Source: Desulfacinum infernum DSM 9756 (GTDB taxonomy: Bacteria; Desulfobacterota; Syntrophobacteria; Syntrophobacterales; DSM-9756). From it: a DNA stretch of 64,000 nt. This document shows positions 35,320-44,098 of the stretch, in pieces. The notes below the pieces were generated by a model, which saw only the letters and a list, made by a program, of their open reading frames with translations, searched no databases and had not been told where the DNA came from. Each line of letters begins with the position of its first letter. The stretch's first letter is position 1. Position numbers and translations under genes: made by a program. The stretch covers positions 1 through 64,000 of the forward strand of contig NZ_FQVB01000005.1 of the NCBI RefSeq assembly GCF_900129305.1, read 5' to 3'.

Positions 35320-35694
35320 GTGGCCTTCCACGGGTGCGGTCGTGCGGTCCCTCGCAGGAATGCCTACGCGCGGCTCGCCGTTTTCCTCAAAGACGCGGAC
35401 GAGCGCCCCCAGTCCGGCAAGCACAAGGACGAAAAACCGCGCTTTTGCCCACTATGCGTCGCCATGGTCCTGGCCTGTCCGGCCAAGCTGACCCCGGAGA
35501 CCCTGACGGTCCGATTCTTGTGCTCCGAGGGCGATTCCGAGGACAACGCAACGGCCGCCGAGGAGCTGCGCAAATACGTGGCGCAGAGCCTTCACGTGCA
35601 TGCCGGAAACTTTGTGAGCCTGCATGTGTCCGAGCGAGCCGACGGCAAGTCCCTGGCCGCCTTATGGGGGGCGCCTCCGACGAGCCATGGTTGA
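35320..35694 (+). CDS. Hypothetical protein, 124 aa, in frame with the preceding gene
   Basis: An open frame with convincing GC-rich third positions, notably RPQSGKHKDEKPRFCPLC and the segment NATAAEELRKYVAQSLHVHAGNF. It has one CPLC cysteine pair and no other recognised motif. The GTG at 35320 lacks a ribosome binding site. The frame is identical to that of 34528-35298, separated only by a TAA and 21 bases, so the two may be one gene interrupted by a nonsense mutation. Exact start uncertain. Confidence 0.5.
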   Translation: MAFHGCGRAVPRRNAYARLAVFLKDADERPQSGKHKDEKPRFCPLCVAMVLACPAKLTPETLTVRFLCSEGDSEDNATAAEELRKYVAQSLHVHAGNFVSLHVSERADGKSLAALWGAPPTSHG

Positions 35695-35822
35695 CCCATT
35701 CTCGGCGGCCCTACGCAGCTCGACCCCTTGGGTGCCCGAATTGAGGAACCCGATGCCAGGACCAATTTGCAGAACTTGACACACACAACTCCTTCTTGTG
35801 AGTCACAAAACCGCCTGATGCT

Positions 35823-36623
35823 TCATTTCCCGAACAAGTCCGTGCGCCGATTTTTCAGAGCAGGAAGTTTTTCCCGTACAGAATGGACGCGTCCCCGCGA
35901 AATCTTTGCAACAAGGCAGTCTTCCGATTCGATCGCCGAAGCGATAGGCGTTCCAAATGGATCGAAAACGGAACTTCGGCCGCAGAAAGAAGCCCCGATC
36001 AGATTGCAGCCCGCCACATAAAAGGTGTTCTCAATGGCACGCGCTCGAAGGAGTGTTAACCAGTGGTCTTCCTTCATGGAGCCCTGATACCAAGCGGAAA
36101 GAACGAGTGCCAGGTCGGCTCCGCTGTCGGCCAGGTGGCGAAAGAGTTCAGGAAACCGAAGGTCGTAGCAGATGGCGACCCCCACGCCAAGGCCGTCGAT
36201 CGACACGACAGGCGGCAGGCCGTCGCCGGGAAACATGGTTGCGGATTCGCGGACGCTCAGGGCATCGAAAAGATGAAGCTTCCTGTATTGCGCAAGCAGC
36301 TCGCCCTCGGCATTCAAAACCACCGCGGTATTGAAGACCCGCTTGGGATCCGGTGAGCTCTCCCACAGCCCGCAGGCGATGGCAATCCGATTTCTCCGCG
36401 CGATTTCCGCAAGCCCGCCCAAAAAATCCATGGATCCATCCTGGACGAACCGTATCGGGGGACGCTCCGGCCCCGGGAGCCCCATGAACATTTCAGGAAA
36501 GGCAATGAGCCGGGCTTCCTGCCCTGCTGCCAACTGGGCGTACCGGTCCGCCGTTTCGAGGTTCTTACGGGGGTCCACGCTTCCCTCCACCTGGGCCAGC
36601 GCGATGGTCAAGGTCGCATCCAT
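35823..36623 (-). CDS. Carbon-nitrogen hydrolase (nitrilase superfamily)
   Basis: The 266-residue enzyme has the complete Glu-Lys-Cys triad: E44 in FPEMFMG, K115 in YRKLHLFD and C152 in ICYDLRFPELFR. Members hydrolyse amides or carbamoyl compounds (omega-amidase, N-carbamoyl amino acid hydrolases) or nitriles. GGGAG precedes the ATG at 36623. It is divergent from a DUF1445/GntR/TRAP/DUF2848 set, with a shared 131-bp control region, so it likely acts on the same imported compound. Confidence 0.9.
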   Translation of the reverse strand: MDATLTIALAQVEGSVDPRKNLETADRYAQLAAGQEARLIAFPEMFMGLPGPERPPIRFVQDGSMDFLGGLAEIARRNRIAIACGLWESSPDPKRVFNTAVVLNAEGELLAQYRKLHLFDALSVRESATMFPGDGLPPVVSIDGLGVGVAICYDLRFPELFRHLADSGADLALVLSAWYQGSMKEDHWLTLLRARAIENTFYVAGCNLIGASFCGRSSVFDPFGTPIASAIESEDCLVAKISRGRVHSVREKLPALKNRRTDLFGK

Positions 36624-36671
36624 TGAAGCTCCCGCCTCCGTTTTGGGTTGATTGCCTCTAATATATCTCGC

Positions 36672-36706
36672 GTATACTTGACCCATATCACAAACTCCGC
36701 TATGGT
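36672..36706 (+). promoter_or_regulatory. Promoter with GTATAC operator candidate in the divergent gap
   Basis: TTGACC (36678-36683), 17 bases, then TATGGT (36701-36706) form a sigma-70-like promoter towards the DUF1445 gene. A GTATAC palindrome (36672-36677) abuts the -35; GTATAC-centred sites are typical for GntR/FCD regulators, one of which is encoded two genes downstream. Confidence 0.45.
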
Positions 36707-36754
36707 TCCAAACCAGAATCGGCAAGCCTGAAAACTCAATCAAAAGGGACGCGC

Positions 36755-37537
36755 ATGACGCCTGCAGAACTAAGAAAGCAATGTGAGAACGGATCGTTCG
36801 ACAGGCCTACCGCCGGATACTGTGATGGCTACGTTCAGGCCAACCTGGTGGCTCTTCCGGAACGCTATGCATCGGACTTCGAATCCTTCTGCCGCAAGAA
36901 CCCCAAGCCCTGTCCCCTTCTCGAGGTCGTCGGCCCCGGAACAACCCTTACGTCTCGGCTGGCTCCCGAAGCGGATCTGGTCAACACCCTTCCCCGCTAC
37001 CGCATCTGGATCGACGGGGAGTGCCGCCATGAAGTAAAAGAGATCAGCGCCTTCTATCGGGAAGACCTCGTTTTTTTTCTGCTGGGATGCAGCTTTTCCT
37101 TCGAAGAAGCCCTCATCAAGGCCGGCATTCGGTTGCGCCATGTGGAGCAGAAGAAGAACGTTTCCATGTACCGCACGCGCATTCCGTTGGAACCCAGTGG
37201 TCCCTTCCAAGGCGAAATGGTGGTCAGCATGCGCCCCATCCACTGGAGCCGCGTCGCCGACGCCTGCATCATCACGGGGCGCTACCCGGACGTTCACGGT
37301 GCCCCGGTCCATGTGGGCGACCCCGACATGATCGGCATCAGAGACATCTCAAGCCCTGAATACGGCGATCCCGTGGAAATCCTATCAGACGAAGTCCCCG
37401 TGTTCTGGGCCTGCGGCGTCACCCCGCAAAACGTCCTGCTCCAGGCCAAGTTGCCCTTTGCGATCACCCATGCGCCCGGACACATGTTCGTCGGGGACCT
37501 CAAAAACGAGCTGTTCGCGCGCGGTTGTTGCAGATAG
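36755..37537 (+). CDS. DUF1445 family protein (putative hydro-lyase / D-glutamate cyclase-like)
   Basis: A 260-residue protein starting MTPAELRKQCENGSF. It shows the conserved DUF1445 (UPF0317) segments GYVQANLVALPERYASDF, DLVFFLLGCSFSFEEAL, NVSMYRTRI, VVSMRPIHW and ACGVTPQNVLLQAKLPFAITHAPGHMF (read in parts). A mitochondrial member of the family is D-glutamate cyclase, which makes 5-oxo-D-proline; bacterial members are annotated as hydro-lyases. It leads an operon with a GntR regulator and a TRAP transporter, so a role in catabolism of the transported compound is likely. Confidence 0.85.
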   Translation: MTPAELRKQCENGSFDRPTAGYCDGYVQANLVALPERYASDFESFCRKNPKPCPLLEVVGPGTTLTSRLAPEADLVNTLPRYRIWIDGECRHEVKEISAFYREDLVFFLLGCSFSFEEALIKAGIRLRHVEQKKNVSMYRTRIPLEPSGPFQGEMVVSMRPIHWSRVADACIITGRYPDVHGAPVHVGDPDMIGIRDISSPEYGDPVEILSDEVPVFWACGVTPQNVLLQAKLPFAITHAPGHMFVGDLKNELFARGCCR

Positions 37538-37565
37538 GCCCCGTAGCCCTGGAAGGACAAGAACC

Positions 37566-38249
37566 ATGAAAGCGCCGCCGAAACTCCTTCGAGAAAAAGC
37601 CTACACTCTCCTTAAACGCAAAATCGTCACTCTCGAATACCCCGTGGGCTCCCAGTTGCTGGAGCAGGAGATCTGCGAGGAACTGGGTATCGGACGCACA
37701 CCTGTACGCGAGGCCCTGCAACGCCTTGCCGCCGAGAAGCTGGTCACCATCATTCCGAGACGCGGGATGTTCGTAAGTGAGATAAATTTCTGGGAATTGC
37801 AACGGCTTATCGAAGCCAGGCTGATGGTCGACGTCTTTTGTGCGCGAACGGCGGCTTCCATTGCGAGCCCCGTGCAAATTCGTGCTCTCAAGGACCTTGT
37901 TGGGAGTGCTCAACAATGGGCGGCTGAGCGCCGTATCCCGGACTTGTTGGAAACCGACCGTCGCTTCCACCTGCATATTGTGGCCTTCCTGGAAAATCCC
38001 TTTATCAGCGAAACGGCTGAAAAGATTTACGATCAGATGTTTAGGACATGGTTTCTTTCCTTTTCGCGAAGAACCGGGGATGAAATTCTCGATACGCTGA
38101 ACGAACATCTCTCCATCGTTGAAGCTCTGGAAGCACGGAATCCCGATACGGCGGAAAGAGCGGTGCGTCGTCACGTGGAAAATTACCGCAGGAAGCTCAT
38201 GCAGGAAGATTCGGCCGCTCGGAATATGGGATGTGTGTCAGGTGGGTAG
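37566..38249 (+). CDS. GntR-family regulator, FCD type
   Basis: A 227-residue regulator: winged helix with LLEQEICEELGIGRTPVREALQRL (about residues 28-51) and TIIPRRGMFVSEI, then an all-helical FCD ligand domain with the metal-binding His pattern (DRRFHLHIV, LNEHLSIV, VRRHVENY). FCD regulators usually sense an organic acid and repress their own catabolic operon. The ATG at 37566 has GGAAGG upstream. Located between DUF1445 and the TRAP genes. Confidence 0.92.
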   Translation: MKAPPKLLREKAYTLLKRKIVTLEYPVGSQLLEQEICEELGIGRTPVREALQRLAAEKLVTIIPRRGMFVSEINFWELQRLIEARLMVDVFCARTAASIASPVQIRALKDLVGSAQQWAAERRIPDLLETDRRFHLHIVAFLENPFISETAEKIYDQMFRTWFLSFSRRTGDEILDTLNEHLSIVEALEARNPDTAERAVRRHVENYRRKLMQEDSAARNMGCVSGG

Positions 38250-38284
38250 GTGAACACTTAATCGGCAACCAAGGAGGTAGTGCG

Positions 38285-39331
38285 ATGCAGAGGAAGAAGA
38301 TTGTTTGGATCGTCGGCATTTTGGCGCTTTTCATTTTTTCGTCCATGTCACCGGCCCATTCGGAAACCAGGGAACTTCGGGTCGTGGGAAGCTGGAACAG
38401 CCTCACCATGTACAAGAACTTTGAAATGCCCTTTTGGACCGAAGTGGTACCGGCTGAACTGGGCTTGAAAACGAGCATGACCTCTCTCAGCCAGATAACC
38501 CTCAAGGGCCCCGCGGTGCTCCGGCAAATGAGCATGGGCGTCTTTGACGCCGTCCATACGGTCGTCGACTACGTGGTCGATGATTCGCCGGCTCTTGCCG
38601 GTCTCGATCTTCCTGCGCTCGCAACGGAAATCGCCGATGCTCGCAAAGTGGTGGAGGCCTACCGGCCTGTGCTGGAAGAATACCTCGCCAAGGATTTCGA
38701 CGCGAAGCTCCTGAGCGTTGCCCCCTACCCGGCACAAGTCATTTTCTGCAGGGATCGGATAACCGGCCTGGCGGACCTGAAGGGGAAGAAGATCCGGGCC
38801 AGCGGCTGGACCACGTCCGAGTTTGTCAACGCCGTGGGGGCGACCGGGGTGACGCTTTCTTTCAGCGAAGTGCCCCAGGCCTTGCAGCGCGGCGTTGTCG
38901 ATTGCGCCGTAACCGGAAGCCTTTCGGGCTACTCGGCAGGCTGGGGCGAAGTCTCCAATTTCGTTTACCCTCTTCCCATTGGCGGGTGGGACTACGTGAT
39001 CGGGACCATGAGCCAGGCCACTTGGAATACGCTGACCCCTGAGCAGCAGGCCAAGCTCCAAAGCCTCATCAAGGAAAAGCTGGAAGACCCCGCATGGGAG
39101 GTCACCAAGAGGGAAACCCAGGAAGGCCTGGATTGCCTGAGCGGCGGTGCGTGTCCCCATGGCACCCCGAACAAGCTGGAACTCGTCGCGATTTCCCAAG
39201 GAGATCGAGAACTGGCCAAGAAGTTGCTCGTGGAAGCCGTTCTTCCGGCCTGGGCCAAGAAAGTGGATCCCTCCGCGGTAAGCAAATGGAACGAGACCAT
39301 CGGCCAGGTGGTAGGATTCAAAATCGAATAA
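38285..39331 (+). CDS. TRAP transporter substrate-binding protein (DctP family)
   Basis: A 348-residue periplasmic protein with a 26-residue signal peptide (ending PAHSE). It carries the DctP features LKGKKIRASGWTTSEFVNAVGAT, SEVPQALQRGVVDCAVTGSLSG and a conserved Arg in KIRASG expected to bind a ligand carboxylate. Ligands of the family are organic acids. Strong AAGGAGG upstream of the ATG. Works with the DctQ and DctM proteins downstream. Confidence 0.9.
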   Translation: MQRKKIVWIVGILALFIFSSMSPAHSETRELRVVGSWNSLTMYKNFEMPFWTEVVPAELGLKTSMTSLSQITLKGPAVLRQMSMGVFDAVHTVVDYVVDDSPALAGLDLPALATEIADARKVVEAYRPVLEEYLAKDFDAKLLSVAPYPAQVIFCRDRITGLADLKGKKIRASGWTTSEFVNAVGATGVTLSFSEVPQALQRGVVDCAVTGSLSGYSAGWGEVSNFVYPLPIGGWDYVIGTMSQATWNTLTPEQQAKLQSLIKEKLEDPAWEVTKRETQEGLDCLSGGACPHGTPNKLELVAISQGDRELAKKLLVEAVLPAWAKKVDPSAVSKWNETIGQVVGFKIE

Positions 39332-39476
39332 GCACCAGACCTTTATGCCGATGCCCGGCGGCAGTCCATTAAGCAGCCCGCCGGGCATCGGCCATATCCC
39401 AGTTCGCGATCCCAATAAAAAACGGCCGTCCACTTAACCCATCAATGTTCATGACATTGCCCATGAGGAAAACCCA

Positions 39477-40070
39477 ATGAATCGCCTACTGAGCATAAGC
39501 GAGAAGATCGCCACGGGCGCCGCATGGATCAGTGGAATTCTCCTGCTGGCAACGGCCTTCCTCATCGCCATCGAAGTGACGCTCCGGAAAGGATTCTCCA
39601 TTTCCATGGGCGGCGCCGACGAAATTTCGAGCTACACACTTGCCATCTGCTGTAGCTGGACCTTGGGGTTCGCTCTCTTGAGGAAAGGGCATATCCGGAT
39701 TGACGTTCTTTATGCTCGCCTGCCTCGCCCCTTGCAGCACGCGCTGGACTTGGCTTCCCTGGGCCTTTTTCTCTTCATCATGGTCGTCCTAAGCCATTAC
39801 TCTTACAAGGTCGTACAAACCTCTTTCGTGAAAAATTCCATCGCCAATACGCCCCTTGCGACACCTTTATGGATTCCCCAAGGCCTCTGGCTTGCCGGAC
39901 TCATTCTATTTACGTTCATTATCTTGGTCCTTTTTGCTGCCACCCTATCGGCCCTCCTTCGTGGAGACACCGATCTTGCCAGGAAATTGTACGGAGCGTC
40001 CACTCTTGATGAAGAAATAGAGGACGAAAGCAGAGCAGCTCGCGCTACGATGGGTGGAGATATCTCATGA
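39477..40070 (+). CDS. dctQ: TRAP transporter small permease (DctQ family)
   Basis: A 197-residue membrane protein with four predicted helices (GAAWISGILLLATAFLIAIEV, SSYTLAICCSWTLGFALL, DLASLGLFLFIMVVLSHY and WLAGLILFTFIILVLFAA, in part) and a short acidic C-terminal tail. It overlaps dctM by ATGA. The codons are more A/T-rich than in the Liv operons. Confidence 0.9.
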   Translation: MNRLLSISEKIATGAAWISGILLLATAFLIAIEVTLRKGFSISMGGADEISSYTLAICCSWTLGFALLRKGHIRIDVLYARLPRPLQHALDLASLGLFLFIMVVLSHYSYKVVQTSFVKNSIANTPLATPLWIPQGLWLAGLILFTFIILVLFAATLSALLRGDTDLARKLYGASTLDEEIEDESRAARATMGGDIS

Positions 40071-41350
40071 TTGCCACGATCCTTGTCCTTCTCCTTGGCC
40101 TCCTGTTGTTGAGTATCCCGGTTGCTGCAGCCCTGGCCGCTCTGGGACTGCTTGTCGGACAGATTTATTCGCCCTTTCCCCTCTATAGGGCCATGGGTGA
40201 GATTGCGTGGACGGCGAGCACGGACTTCATCCTGTTTGCCATTCCGCTATTCGTTCTCTTGGGGGAAATTCTCCTCCAGGCCGGCATAGCGTCCCGGACG
40301 TACCGCGCCTTGGACCTCTGGCTCTCCTGGCTCCCCGGAGGACTCATGCACGCCAATATCGGCACCTCCGCCATGTTTGCAGCGACCAGCGGGTCCAGCG
40401 TGGCCACGGCGGCCACCATCACCACCGTGGCCCTCCCTCAGGCCCGACGCTACGGATACCCTGAAGGCCTTTTCGCCGGCTCCATTGCGGCGGGCGGCAC
40501 CCTTGGGATCCTCATCCCCCCGTCGATCAACCTCATCGTGTATGGGTTCCTTACCAACACCTCCATCCCGCAGTTGTTCATCGCCGGGATCGTGCCGGGC
40601 CTGATCCTCGCTTTTCTTTTCATGCTCTGCATCCTCGTCGCCTGCTCCATAAACCCCAAACTCGGCGGCTCCCGCCGCTCCGCCAGTTGGTCGGAGCGCA
40701 TAGCCAGTCTCAAGGACCTCTTGCCTGTTCTTTTCATCTTCCTCGTGGTGATCGGATCCATTTACGCCGGCTGGGCAACCCCCACGGAATCGGCGGCCCT
40801 TGGAGTCATCGCGGCCCTAGTCCTTGCGTTTCGTTACCGGGCGGTTTCACTAGGATTTTTCAAGCGCGTATTTGAAGGAACCATGCGCACCACCGCCATG
40901 ATCATGCTGATCCTCATCGCCGCCAACTTCCTCAATTTCATTCTCGACTCCATAGGCTTGGCCGAGACGCTTCGCCAGTTTGTCAACAATCTCGGTCTAT
41001 CGCCCTTTAGGACTCTTATGGTCATCATCGCGCTCTACCTCGTGCTGGGCCTTTTTGTGGAAACCCTTTCACTTATGGTCATCACCGTCCCCATCGTGAC
41101 GCCGGTCATCACGGGAGCGGGCTATGACCCGGTCTGGTTCGGTGTTTTGCTGATTCTCTTGATTGAGATGGCGCTCATCACACCCCCCGTGGGACTCAAT
41201 CTCTACGTCGTTCAAGGCGTGCGGAGAAGCGGTTCCATCAGCGACGTGATGATCGGAGCCTTTCCATTTGTGTTGATGATACTCGTTATGATCGGCGTCC
41301 TGGTGGCCTTTCCGGAATTGGCCCTCTATTTCGCAAAAACAGTGGGCTGA
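40067..41350 (+). CDS. dctM: TRAP transporter large permease (DctM family)
   Basis: A 427-residue protein of about twelve membrane helices with DctM landmarks: FAIPLFVLLGEILLQAGIA, GTSAMFAATSGSSVATAATI, GSIAAGGTLGILIPPSINLIVYG and MALITPPVGLNLYVVQG. It catalyses sodium-coupled uptake of substrate delivered by the DctP protein. Standard family length. Confidence 0.93.
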   Translation: MIATILVLLLGLLLLSIPVAAALAALGLLVGQIYSPFPLYRAMGEIAWTASTDFILFAIPLFVLLGEILLQAGIASRTYRALDLWLSWLPGGLMHANIGTSAMFAATSGSSVATAATITTVALPQARRYGYPEGLFAGSIAAGGTLGILIPPSINLIVYGFLTNTSIPQLFIAGIVPGLILAFLFMLCILVACSINPKLGGSRRSASWSERIASLKDLLPVLFIFLVVIGSIYAGWATPTESAALGVIAALVLAFRYRAVSLGFFKRVFEGTMRTTAMIMLILIAANFLNFILDSIGLAETLRQFVNNLGLSPFRTLMVIIALYLVLGLFVETLSLMVITVPIVTPVITGAGYDPVWFGVLLILLIEMALITPPVGLNLYVVQGVRRSGSISDVMIGAFPFVLMILVMIGVLVAFPELALYFAKTVG

Positions 41351-41417
41351 GGATTCATGGACGATTTTTCCATGGCGGTTCGGGTTAGTCCGCAACCAGC
41401 AAGCGAGGAGATCTCGT

Positions 41418-42113
41418 ATGACTCGGCAATCTCTATCCCTTGAAGTGGAAACCTTTCGCGAAAAAGAAACCCTTTCCCTTGAAATTTCGAGGCTGGTCGT
41501 CGCCGGTTGGGTCGGTAAAGACAAGGCCCGCCTTCAGGAGCACATCGAAGAATTGGGCAAACTCGGCGTTCCGGCGCCGTCCCGAACGCCCACCTACATG
41601 AACCTTTCTCCCATGCTACTCACCACGGGTGAAACCATCGACGTCATCAGCGGAATGGCTTCCGGAGAGGTGGAGTGCGTCCTTTTTCGAAAAGATGGCC
41701 GCATTTTCGTGGGAGTGGGTTCCGACCATACCGACCGGGATTTCGAAAAGTACGGCATTCCGGCATCCAAGCAGATGTGCGCCAAGCCCGTCGCGCCGAC
41801 CGTCTGGGATCTCGACGATGTGCGCGATCACTTGGATCGAATTATTCTCAGATCCTGGATGACTTGCGACGGGAATCGACGGCTCTATCAAGAAGGGGCC
41901 CTTGCCGACAACTTAAGCGTTCTGGAAATCCTTGAAGGCATCCCCTCGGACGACGGCCTTGATCTGGATTCCTTGTGCCTTTTCTGTGGGACCTTCCCGG
42001 CTCTTGAAGGCATCCTTTACGGCGAGCTTTTCGAGTTCGAGATGGAAGATCCTGTTCTCGGCCGGTCAATCCGGCACGCCTATCGGCAGCGGGTTCTTCC
42101 TCAGTACCTTTAG
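41418..42113 (+). CDS. DUF2848 family protein (fumarylacetoacetate hydrolase-like fold)
   Basis: A 231-residue protein with the DUF2848 features RLVVAGWVGKDKARLQEHIEEL, PTYMNLSPMLLTTG, VGVGSDHTDRDFE and SKQMCAKPVAP. The family is distantly related to FAH-type hydrolases/decarboxylases; no function is established. It is the last gene after the TRAP permease and probably processes the transported compound with DUF1445 and the nitrilase-family enzyme. Confidence 0.85.
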   Translation: MTRQSLSLEVETFREKETLSLEISRLVVAGWVGKDKARLQEHIEELGKLGVPAPSRTPTYMNLSPMLLTTGETIDVISGMASGEVECVLFRKDGRIFVGVGSDHTDRDFEKYGIPASKQMCAKPVAPTVWDLDDVRDHLDRIILRSWMTCDGNRRLYQEGALADNLSVLEILEGIPSDDGLDLDSLCLFCGTFPALEGILYGELFEFEMEDPVLGRSIRHAYRQRVLPQYL

Positions 42114-42493
42114 AGTGTTGGCCTGGATCTGAAGTCCCGCGACGTTGCAGCCTGGCAAATCAATCCGCCCGATAGAAACAGGTGCATCGGGAAGGTTTGC
42201 AGAGGTGAGTCCCCCGCACGGGCTCCTTCGCTCGGCGCCGGCCATTGGGGTGCGGCCCGGGCAGACAAGCCGCCATCCTTCTTGCCCCACGAAGAAGACC
42301 AGCCCGTGAAGGAACTGACCCAATCCTTAATCCGTGAATTTGATTGTAACCCCTCTATGCCAATGATAGTGAGACACCTACCCCTTGTTAAATTAGTGTA
42401 GGGCGGGTAGGAGAAGACATGCTATGGAATCCACTCAAAATCGCGGCCAAGGCCGCTCCTACAAGGGACCGAAAACACAGTTCTTTCATATTA

Positions 42494-42624
42494 ACCCCTC
42501 ATCACGCAGGGCGAGACAACGAAGGATGAAACGCTCCTTTGGGAAGCAGACCGCTGTTGGGGCGCATGATTATTCGCCCTTACAGGCCGTCCGCACGAAC
42601 GGAACGAGGTCGCGTTTCATATAG
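42494..42624 (+). repeat. Dispersed repeat module B, copy 1
   Basis: About 130 bases (CATCACGCAGGGCGAGACAACG... to GGTCGCGTTTCATATA) that align with 52835-52972. A short REP-like hairpin (CGCGGCCAAGGCCGC) lies just upstream at about 42450-42465. It sits in the 990-bp gap 42114-43103, which has no gene I can support. Confidence 0.75.
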
Positions 42625-42636
42625 GAATTGACCATC

Positions 42637-43059
42637 TGTGACATCCGAATTTTGACCACCCTCAGTTGGCAGTCGACATGTAAAACTGGTCCGGTGGCGA
42701 CACGAAGAACCGGCCCAGGCTCCGGCCAAGGAACCGGATGTCCAGTTGATGATGTTCATGTCGCGCGATAGCGTTTTGATCGAAGGGCAGGCCTGAGAAT
42801 TTATGCTGCCATGGCGGACTAGGCCGACGAACTGGTGGGCGAGTGGGACGGCATGAACCACGGCACCCATTCCGTAATCCGGGAAGCCGAGAAATAGGAA
42901 CTGGGAGTCCACGGGAGTCTGAGCTGGTCGATGAGATGAGGGAGCCCGGCGCCGCTTACTCCGTTCCAAGGGATGGATTGAATCACCTGATAGATCTCAA
43001 GGGCTCGATTCGACCCATGGCGTGTTCACACCAAGGTGGGTACGCAATGGGTACGTAAC
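42637..43059. other. Non-coding stretch with a possible IS21-like end and gene debris
   Basis: From 42637, TGTGACATCCGAATTTTGACC followed by ATGTAAAACTGGTCC at about 42677-42692 resembles an IS21-type terminus with two subterminal repeats, but no intact transposase follows; short open frames are broken by stops (for example TAG and TGA within 42795-42900). This looks like the residue of a mobile element next to tRNA-Arg. Low confidence. Confidence 0.3.
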
Positions 43060-43094
43060 AAAAAAGCGGCTACGGCGTGATTGCCGCAACCGCT
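43060..43094 (-). terminator. Intrinsic terminator after tRNA-Arg
   Basis: On the minus strand AGCGGTTGCGGC pairs with GCCGTAGCCGCT (12 bp with two G-U pairs) around a six-base loop and is followed by six T residues. It begins ten bases downstream of the tRNA 3' end and would end transcription of the tRNA (and any read-through from surE). Confidence 0.85.
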
Positions 43095-43103
43095 TGATTT
43101 TTC

Positions 43104-43180
<77 letters not shown>

Positions 43181-43291
43181 ATTCGGCGTCGGAACGAGGC
43201 GGCTTATATCACTTTGACCGGGCCGGGGCAAGGAAAAAATCCCTCTCCGGGAGCCGGATCCGCACCGCCCCATGGGCCGGACCGTGTCGCA

Positions 43292-44095
43292 TCAGCCGGC
43301 GCGGCCCGCGAACCTTTCGCTCGGACCGGCGCTCGCCTCCCCTTCCAGGCCCCAACGCTTCAGTTCGTCCAGCATGCCGTAGTGGGTGAGGTCGTGCTGG
43401 ATGGGGGTTACCGAGATGTAGTGGTCCGCCAGGGCCCGGACGTCCGCGTCCGGGCTGTTTTCCGTCTCCACGATGTTTCCTGTGAGCCAGTAGTAGACCC
43501 GATTTCGGGGATCCACCCTGCGGTCGTAGCTTTCCTGGTAGGTGAGCTGCCCCTGGTGGGTCACCCGAATTCCGCGCACCTGGGAGGCGGGTACGTTGGG
43601 CACGTTCACGTTGAGGCTCACCCCCCGGGGGAGGCCGAACCGGCGGATCCGGTCGAGAATCTGAAGCACCGCCTCAGTAGCCGCCGAAAAATCGGAGGGC
43701 TCGAAGGAGTCGATGGAGACCGCCACGGCCGGAAAACCCAGGATGGCCCCTTCAGTGGCCGCCGAAACGGTTCCCGAATAGAGCACGTTGATGCCCACGT
43801 TCGCTCCCAGGTTGATCCCCGAGACCACCACGTCGGGAAGCGGCCGCATGAGCTCCCGGACGGCCAGCTTGACGCAGTCGGCCGGCGTCCCGCTGCACGC
43901 ATGCCCGAAAAAGGCGCCGTTTCGCTTGACAGGCTTCACCCGCAGGGGATCCAGAAACGTGATGGCATGGCCCACGGCGCTCTGTTCCGTTTCCGGAGCC
44001 ACCACCACCACATCGTGTTCGGCCACCAGGGCTTCGTAGAGGGCCTCGATCCCCTTGGCGAAAATACCGTCGTCGTTGGTGAGCAGTACCCGCAT
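43292..44095 (-). CDS. surE: 5'/3'-nucleotidase SurE
   Basis: A 267-residue phosphatase with the SurE metal-binding motif LLTNDDG (N7 D8 D9), [26 protein letters not shown] and the [11 protein letters not shown] stretch. It dephosphorylates nucleoside monophosphates in the cytoplasm. It starts three bases after the korC stop, so it is part of the kor operon transcript, followed by tRNA-Arg on the same strand. Confidence 0.96.
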   Translation of the reverse strand: MRVLLTNDDGIFAKGIEALYEALVAEHDVVVVAPETEQSAVGHAITFLDPLRVKPVKRNGAFFGHACSGTPADCVKLAVRELMRPLPDVVVSGINLGANVGINVLYSGTVSAATEGAILGFPAVAVSIDSFEPSDFSAATEAVLQILDRIRRFGLPRGVSLNVNVPNVPASQVRGIRVTHQGQLTYQESYDRRVDPRNRVYYWLTGNIVETENSPDADVRALADHYISVTPIQHDLTHYGMLDELKRWGLEGEASAGPSERFAGRAG

Positions 44096-44098
44096 GGA

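Noticed and set aside
42580-42969. Minus-strand open frame of 129 codons near tRNA-Arg
   Set aside because: Crosses repeat module B and the possible IS end, with no start signal and no family resemblance; better read as debris.
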